Made by a program: the position numbers and the translations under genes. Source: JBFHDX01 sp041584475 (GTDB taxonomy: Bacteria; Pseudomonadota; Alphaproteobacteria; UBA8366; JADFVY01). From it: a stretch of 10,624 bases of DNA. This document shows positions 7,063 through 10,624 of the stretch, piece by piece. The notes under the pieces are model-generated. The model was not told the origin of the DNA and did not search any database. It saw only the letters and a list, made by a program, of their open reading frames with translations. The stretch spans positions 1-10,624 of the forward strand of contig JBFHDX010000122.1 in NCBI GenBank assembly GCA_041584475.1, read 5' to 3'. Position 1 is the stretch's first letter; each line of letters begins with the position of its first letter.

Positions 7063-7117
7063 GGCCGTCGCGCGTACGGCCCGACAGCAATCGACCGCGA
7101 ACGAGGAGAGACGACAC

Positions 7118-7345
7118 ATGGCGGACCAGGTGCTCGACGCCAAGGGACTCAACTGCCCGCTGCCCATCCTGAAGGCGCGCAAGGCGCTCAAGGAAGTGCC
7201 GGCCGGCGGGACGCTGCAGATCCTTGCAACGGACCCGGGATCGGTGGCCGATTTCGAGGCCTTCTGCCGGACGACCGGTAACGAACTGCTCGAATCCAAG
7301 AACGAAGGGGGCGTCTACACCTTCCTGATCAAGCATAAGGCCTGA
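7118..7345 (+). CDS. tusA: TusA-family sulfur carrier protein
   Basis: This small protein of 75 residues starts at ATG 7118 with GAGGAGAG 7 bases upstream. The TusA signature GLNCPLPILKARKAL carries the sulfur-accepting C13 in the CPxP motif; a second Cys is at 50. DPGSVADFEAFCRTTGNELLE is the usual second half of the fold. TusA accepts sulfane sulfur as a persulfide and hands it to partners: in tRNA thiolation in E. coli, and to DsrEFH or sHdr in sulfur oxidisers. Pairing with dsrE2 and the nearby lipoate-assembly genes points to the oxidative sulfur pathway rather than tRNA modification. No intrinsic terminator with a T-tract is visible after the stop. Confidence 0.94.
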   Translation: MADQVLDAKGLNCPLPILKARKALKEVPAGGTLQILATDPGSVADFEAFCRTTGNELLESKNEGGVYTFLIKHKA

Positions 7346-7429
7346 TCGCCCGCCAGGGGTGCCGATCGGGCACGCCCGAAAAAGAGAAATCGCGAATACT
7401 GCGGCGGAATGATCCGCGGCATGTGTTGG

Positions 7430-7548
7430 CGCGACTTTTATTCGAAAATCTTAAACAAAAAGTGAACAAAGCGCAATTCATTATTGTACGTATGGATTTA
7501 ATACTTGCGTCTTAACATTAGACAATGGTAATTGAGAATATTCTCAAT
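7430..7548 (+). promoter_or_regulatory. AT-rich intergenic stretch with likely promoter for the FadL gene
   Basis: Bases 7346-7638 carry no convincing gene. Within them, 7430-7548 is strongly AT-rich against the GC-rich background, as expected for a promoter region. The best -10-like hexamer is TTTAAT at 7497-7502 (five of six), but no good -35 is found at the usual distance. The perfect palindrome at 7531-7548 would then fall shortly downstream of the start of transcription. An open frame from 7525 crosses the palindrome but has no ribosome site. Confidence 0.45.
7531..7548. promoter_or_regulatory. Perfect 18-base palindrome, candidate operator
   Basis: ATTGAGAATATTCTCAAT is identical to its own reverse complement over all 18 bases and sits about 90 bases ahead of the FadL start codon and 186 after the tusA stop. 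Such a long perfect palindrome suits a dimeric repressor. It resembles the general form of Fur-superfamily (Fur or Irr) boxes, with GAGAAT/ATTCTC arms, but also the AT-rich inverted repeats bound by ArsR-type sulfur regulators. No regulator gene lies in the window, so the protein is unknown. Confidence 0.6.
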
Positions 7549-7638
7549 CAGCGCGGCGATGCTGATGATCTCGGATCGTTCATCGGACGTCCCCGGCGGG
7601 AAGCGGTCGCCACGCAACACGACGGGAGGTTTGACGAC

Positions 7639-8901
7639 ATGAACGATTCCAGCTTTGGACGCCCGTTCGTCGGGCCCGTCGTCGCGGCGCTTGCCGTGGC
7701 GCTGGCCGGGTCGACGGCGCAGGCGACGGAAGGTTACTTCTCGCACGGCTACGGCGCCGTCAGCAAATCGCTCGCGGGTGCCGGCGTCGCCACCGGATTC
7801 GATGCCATGGCGCAAGCGACCAACCCGGCGGCGCTGACGCTCGTCGACCCGCAATTCACGCTCGATTTCTCGCTGTTCAGCCCGCACCGCGAAGCGACGC
7901 TCAGCGGCACCGCGTTCACCAACGGCACGCACAGCAGCGACAACGAGTACTTCCTGATCCCGTCGCTGGCCGGCGCGTACGAGATCGACGCGGTATCGTC
8001 GTGGGGCTGGGCGATCTACGGCAATGGCGGCATGAACACGACCTATCCGCCGCAGGGTCCGTTCAACAGCCTCGGCCAGACCGGCGTCGACCTCGCGCAG
8101 CTGTTCTTCCAGGGAACCTATTCGCGCGACGTCGGCGGCGGCGTCTCGCTCGGCATCGCGCCGATCGTTGCGGCGCAGCGCTTCAAGGCCTACGGCATCG
8201 ATCCCTTCGACCAGACGCCGCCGTCCTCGCAGCCCGGTTTCGTGACAAACAGGGGCTACGAATGGTCGTACGGAATTGGCGGCCGGTTCGGCCTGCAGTG
8301 GGAGATCGTGCCCGCCGTCCGCATCGGCGCCTCCTACCAGCTGCGCACCTACATGTCCGAGTTCGACAAGTATCGCGGGCTGTTCGCCGAGCAGGGCGAT
8401 TTCGACATTCCGCCGGCGCTGCAAGCCGGCTTCGCCTGGGAGACCGCGCCGGGCCTCACCCTCGTTGCCGACTGGAAGCGCATCTGGTACAGCGACATCA
8501 AGGCGGTGGGGAATCCGATTTCAAACCTGACCGTCGGCGGCCAGCTGTTGGGCACCGATGACGGCGCCGGGTTCGGCTGGGAGGACGTCGATGCCTTCAA
8601 GTTCGGCGTGCAGTGGCAGACGACGCCGACGATCGCGCTGCGCGCCGGGTTCGGCTTCAACGACAACCCGATACCCCCGTCCGAGGTGCTGTTCAACGTG
8701 CTCGCGCCCGGTGTGCAGGAACAGCACTACACCGCCGGGCTGACCTGGCAGGCCAGCCCCACCAGCGCCTTCAATTTCGCCGCCATGTACTCGCCGAGCA
8801 ACAGCGTCTCCGGCTCGGCCCCGGCTTCCTTTGGCGGCGGCACGGTGGAACTCGAGATGTATCAGTGGGAGCTCACGGCGGGCTGGACCTGGACGTTCTA
8901 G
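7639..8901 (+). CDS. FadL/OmpP1/TodX-family outer-membrane channel
   Basis: I chose ATG 7639 because GGGAGG lies 9 bases upstream and the frame then begins with a signal peptide: a hydrophobic stretch (VGPVVAALAVALAG) and a probable cleavage site after TAQA (residue 29). The mature start TEGYFSHGYGAVSKSLAGAGVA and ATNPAALTLV (the family NPA motif) are typical of FadL-like 14-strand barrels. The 420-residue protein ends in WTWTF, a C-terminal aromatic consistent with barrel insertion by BAM. These channels move hydrophobic molecules such as fatty acids or aromatics across the outer membrane by lateral diffusion. The substrate here is unknown. Standing beside sulfur-trafficking genes, uptake of a hydrophobic sulfur compound or of fatty acid is possible, but nothing in the sequence proves it. 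Confidence 0.9.
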   Translation: MNDSSFGRPFVGPVVAALAVALAGSTAQATEGYFSHGYGAVSKSLAGAGVATGFDAMAQATNPAALTLVDPQFTLDFSLFSPHREATLSGTAFTNGTHSSDNEYFLIPSLAGAYEIDAVSSWGWAIYGNGGMNTTYPPQGPFNSLGQTGVDLAQLFFQGTYSRDVGGGVSLGIAPIVAAQRFKAYGIDPFDQTPPSSQPGFVTNRGYEWSYGIGGRFGLQWEIVPAVRIGASYQLRTYMSEFDKYRGLFAEQGDFDIPPALQAGFAWETAPGLTLVADWKRIWYSDIKAVGNPISNLTVGGQLLGTDDGAGFGWEDVDAFKFGVQWQTTPTIALRAGFGFNDNPIPPSEVLFNVLAPGVQEQHYTAGLTWQASPTSAFNFAAMYSPSNSVSGSAPASFGGGTVELEMYQWELTAGWTWTF

Positions 8902-8928
8902 GCCGGGCCGACCGGATGCTTCGTCGAT

Positions 8929-8952
8929 GGGCCGGGCGGCGACGCCCGGCCC
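8929..8952 (+). terminator. Strong hairpin after the FadL gene, likely terminator
   Basis: Arms GGGCCGGGCG (8929-8938) and CGCCCGGCCC (8943-8952) pair perfectly over 10 bases around a GCGA loop of the stable GNRA type, 28 bases after the FadL stop. The tail (GTTCGGTTTC) has few Ts, so it may be a weak or bidirectional intrinsic terminator or an mRNA-stabilising element. Confidence 0.6.
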
Positions 8953-9033
8953 GTTCGGTTTCGGGGCGAAAGCGTTTTGCCAGCCGCGGCGGCGCGGAGT
9001 AGTCTGCGCCGGGCACAGCGAAGGGGGGCGGCG

Positions 9034-9459
9034 ATGGCGAACAGGGCGATCGTGAAATGGATCGACAGCGACCGCTTTCTCGGCGAGTCCGGCAGCGGCC
9101 ACGCGGTCGTGATGGAGGGCGCGCCGGACGAAGGCGAGGTGGCGATCGGCGTCCGGCCGATGGAGATGCTACTGCTCGGCATGGGCGGCTGCACGGCGAT
9201 CGACGTCGTCTCGATCCTGCGCAAGGCGCGCGAAGCGGTGACCGGCGTCACCGTCGAGGTCGAGGGCGAGCGCGCCGACGACGTGCCGAAGGTCTACACG
9301 CGCATCCACGCCCACTACACCGTCAGCGGCCGCGGTCTTAAACGCTCGGCCGTCGAGCGTGCGATAAAGCTGTCGGCCGAGAAATACTGCTCGGTGACCA
9401 TCATGCTGGCGGCCAGCGCCAGGGTGACGCACGATTTCGAGATCGTCGAGACGGGCTAG
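9034..9459 (+). CDS. OsmC/Ohr-superfamily protein (YhfA-like)
   Basis: The gene encodes 141 residues from ATG 9034, with AAGGGGGG just upstream; a longer in-frame start at 8977 lacks support. The two redox cysteines of the family are present: C53 in LLLGMGGCTAIDVV and C119 in AEKYCSV, 66 residues apart as in other OsmC-type proteins. RPMEMLLLGMGGC and the C-terminal HDFEIVETG are like the YhfA subgroup. OsmC and Ohr are known to reduce organic hydroperoxides through a Cys pair, while YhfA-like members lack a firmly known substrate. A role in thiol or persulfide handling is possible given the neighbours. An iron-sulfur protein gene follows 74 bases downstream on the same strand. Confidence 0.88.
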   Translation: MANRAIVKWIDSDRFLGESGSGHAVVMEGAPDEGEVAIGVRPMEMLLLGMGGCTAIDVVSILRKAREAVTGVTVEVEGERADDVPKVYTRIHAHYTVSGRGLKRSAVERAIKLSAEKYCSVTIMLAASARVTHDFEIVETG

Positions 9460-9533
9460 GACGGGCAGCGGCCCGCGCGATTCCGCGAAACGGATCGCCC
9501 GCGCTGTCCCGCCAACGCGAAGGGAGGAGAGCC

Positions 9534-10175
9534 ATGGCAAGCGACGACACGACCCCGGTCATACAGTGCGCCGAGAACGGGCCCTATATCGTCAAGAACC
9601 TGAAGACGTTGAGCGGCCCCGATGGCGGCCGCATCGCGACCAAGGACGTCATCGCCCTGTGCCGCTGCGGCGGCTCGGCGAAGAAGCCGTTCTGCGACGG
9701 CACGCATGCGCGCAACGGCTTTTCCGGCGCGCGCGCATCCGACGGATCGAACGACCGGCGCGACGCCTATCGCGGCAAGCGGATCACCATTTTCGACAAT
9801 CGGGCGATCTGCGCCCACGCCGGCGTCTGCACGGACACGCTGGCAAGCGTCTGGCGGATGGACGAGGAACCGTGGATCGATCCCGACGGCGCCGCTGTCG
9901 AGGCGATCGTCGAAACCATCCGCAACTGCCCGTCGGGCGCGCTGAGCTATGCCATCGAGGGGACGGAAGGGCCGCAGCCCGGCGCCGCGGCCGCGATCCA
10001 CGCCACGCCGGACGGGCCCTACCGGGTCACGGGCGGGGTCGCGCTCGAGGGCGTCGCATGGGCCGAGGGGTCGGCACGGGACCGCTTTACGCTGTGCCGC
10101 TGCGGCGCATCGAAGAACAAGCCGTTCTGCGACGGTTCGCACTGGGATGCCGGGTTCAAGGATCCGGCGCCGTAG
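9534..10175 (+). CDS. Iron-sulfur protein with two CDGSH domains around a 4Fe-4S mono-cluster domain
   Basis: The 213-residue protein starts at ATG 9534 after AGGGAGGAGA. The first CDGSH domain has C43-x-C45, C54 and H58 (CRCGGSAKKPFCDGTH). The second has C188-x-C190, C199 and H203 (CRCGASKNKPFCDGSH). Each should hold a [2Fe-2S] cluster with three Cys and one His. Between them, at about 78-143, is a Fer4_19-type domain: YRGKRITIFDNRAIC with C93, C99 and C132 in NCPSGAL. The two N-terminal sequences before each CDGSH motif (NGPYIV, DGPYRV) are also alike, suggesting internal duplication. CDGSH proteins are electron-transfer or cluster-transfer proteins of mostly unknown bacterial role. No signal peptide is seen, so it is probably cytoplasmic. 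It may form an operon with the OsmC-like gene. Confidence 0.9.
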   Translation: MASDDTTPVIQCAENGPYIVKNLKTLSGPDGGRIATKDVIALCRCGGSAKKPFCDGTHARNGFSGARASDGSNDRRDAYRGKRITIFDNRAICAHAGVCTDTLASVWRMDEEPWIDPDGAAVEAIVETIRNCPSGALSYAIEGTEGPQPGAAAAIHATPDGPYRVTGGVALEGVAWAEGSARDRFTLCRCGASKNKPFCDGSHWDAGFKDPAP

Positions 10176-10324
10176 ACGATGCGGCCCGGCGACCGCCTCT
10201 TAACCCTCCGGCAACGCCGGCCGGCTATGCTTGACGGCGCGTCGCATTGCGCGACACCATGCCGGGACGGCCGCAACGGCGAAGCGGCCCGCCCGCATGG
10301 CCGACCGTCAGCAGGGGAGCATCG

Positions 10325-10624
10325 GTGAGACCACGACCGAAGCGGATGACGAGACGGGTGCTCGGCCTGGCCGTGGCCGCGACGCTCGCCGCCTGCAGCA
10401 GCCCGAAGGTCGGCGATTCCCTGTACCGCGACAGCGAGGCCGGGACCTCCAAGCAGGTCGTCCGCTGCCGCGTGCTCGAGGTTCGCGAGGTGGCGATCCG
10501 CGGCGACGACGCGCCGGAGAAGGGAGAGGCGATCGGCCTGCTCGCCGGGGCGATCGCCGGCGCCATCCTCGGCAGCAAAGTCGGCGGCGGCGCCGGACGC
10601 GACATCGCGGTCCAGGCGGGCGCG
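10325..10624 (+). CDS. Glycine-zipper outer-membrane lipoprotein, SlyB-like (3' end beyond window)
   Basis: Translation from GTG 10325 (AGGGGAG 5 bases upstream) runs open for 100 codons to the edge; ATG 10346 is a less supported alternative. The N-terminus is basic, then hydrophobic, with lipobox LAAC and the lipidated Cys at 24. A short linker is followed by RCRVLEVREVAIRG (about 48-60) and the glycine-zipper segment GLLAGAIAGAILGSKVGGGAG (about 71-91). SlyB and 17-kDa antigen relatives have this layout and sit in the outer membrane, where SlyB acts in envelope stress. A weak TTGACG is present at 10231, but no clear promoter. Confidence 0.82.
   Translation, partial: MRPRPKRMTRRVLGLAVAATLAACSSPKVGDSLYRDSEAGTSKQVVRCRVLEVREVAIRGDDAPEKGEAIGLLAGAIAGAILGSKVGGGAGRDIAVQAGA

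Noticed and set aside
6427..7299. Minus-strand 290-residue open frame opposite dsrE2 and tusA
   Set aside because: The plus-strand frames have clear DsrE2 and TusA motifs with good ribosome sites; the antisense frame has no recognisable domain.
7348..7385. Possible terminator after tusA (GTGCC-N5-GGCAC and CGGGC/GCCCG arms)
   Set aside because: Stems are short and are followed by an A-run, not a T-run, on the tusA strand, so an intrinsic terminator is not supported.
7525..7638. Longer N-terminus for the FadL protein from 7525
   Set aside because: It would put 38 residues ahead of the signal peptide and code across the palindrome; the start at 7639 has GGGAGG at the right distance.
10208..10220. 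CCGGC-AAC-GCCGG hairpin after the CDGSH gene
   Set aside because: Only five base pairs with no T-tract; common by chance in this GC-rich DNA.
1..10624. CRISPR arrays, tRNA/rRNA genes, insertion sequences
   Set aside because: No repeat-spacer pattern, no recognisable tRNA or rRNA sequence, and no transposase or terminal inverted repeats were seen on either strand.

Overview
The window is GC-rich, densely packed bacterial DNA that looks proteobacterial. It has long 4-base stop/start overlaps, an outer-membrane FadL-type porin and a glycine-zipper lipoprotein. Gene content suggests a sulfur-oxidising alphaproteobacterium of the kind that uses the sulfur-oxidising heterodisulfide reductase-like (sHdr) pathway. 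That assignment is an inference from gene families, because no rRNA or other taxonomic marker is present.

Bases 1-6335 hold six genes, all on the minus strand. Read in transcription order they are a luciferase-like flavin monooxygenase (LLM), an AurF-type diiron oxygenase, a complete Zn-dependent histone-deacetylase-family amidohydrolase, then radical SAM protein (LipS1-like), geranylgeranyl-reductase-type flavoprotein (LipT-like) and a second radical SAM protein (LipS2-like, cut by the left edge). Four of the five junctions are 4-base overlaps (ATGA or GTGA). The only break is 106 bases between the deacetylase and lipS1. The last three genes match the lipoate-assembly set (LipS1/LipS2 sulfur-inserting enzymes plus LipT) that serves the lipoate-binding protein LbpA of the sHdr pathway, so sLpl(AB), lbpA and shdr genes may lie beyond base 1.

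Bases 6336-6564 are a divergent regulatory region with an AT-rich promoter block, an inverted repeat (GGTCAC-N6-GTGACC) and a leader hairpin. To its right, on the plus strand, come dsrE2 and tusA, two sulfur-carrier genes known to pass sulfane sulfur toward sHdr or Dsr. They are followed by an AT-rich intergenic stretch containing a perfect 18-base palindrome, then a FadL-family outer-membrane channel ending at a strong hairpin.

From 9034 to 10175 there is a likely two-gene unit: an OsmC/YhfA-like thiol peroxidase-fold protein and a three-cluster iron-sulfur protein (CDGSH, 4Fe-4S mono-cluster, CDGSH). A SlyB-like glycine-zipper lipoprotein begins at 10325 and runs off the right edge.

Read together, the window links sulfur trafficking (DsrE2, TusA), assembly of the lipoyl cofactor (LipS1, LipT, LipS2) and possible redox/thiol protection genes. 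The least explained part is the coupled monooxygenase, diiron oxygenase and deacylase cassette upstream of the lipoate-assembly genes.
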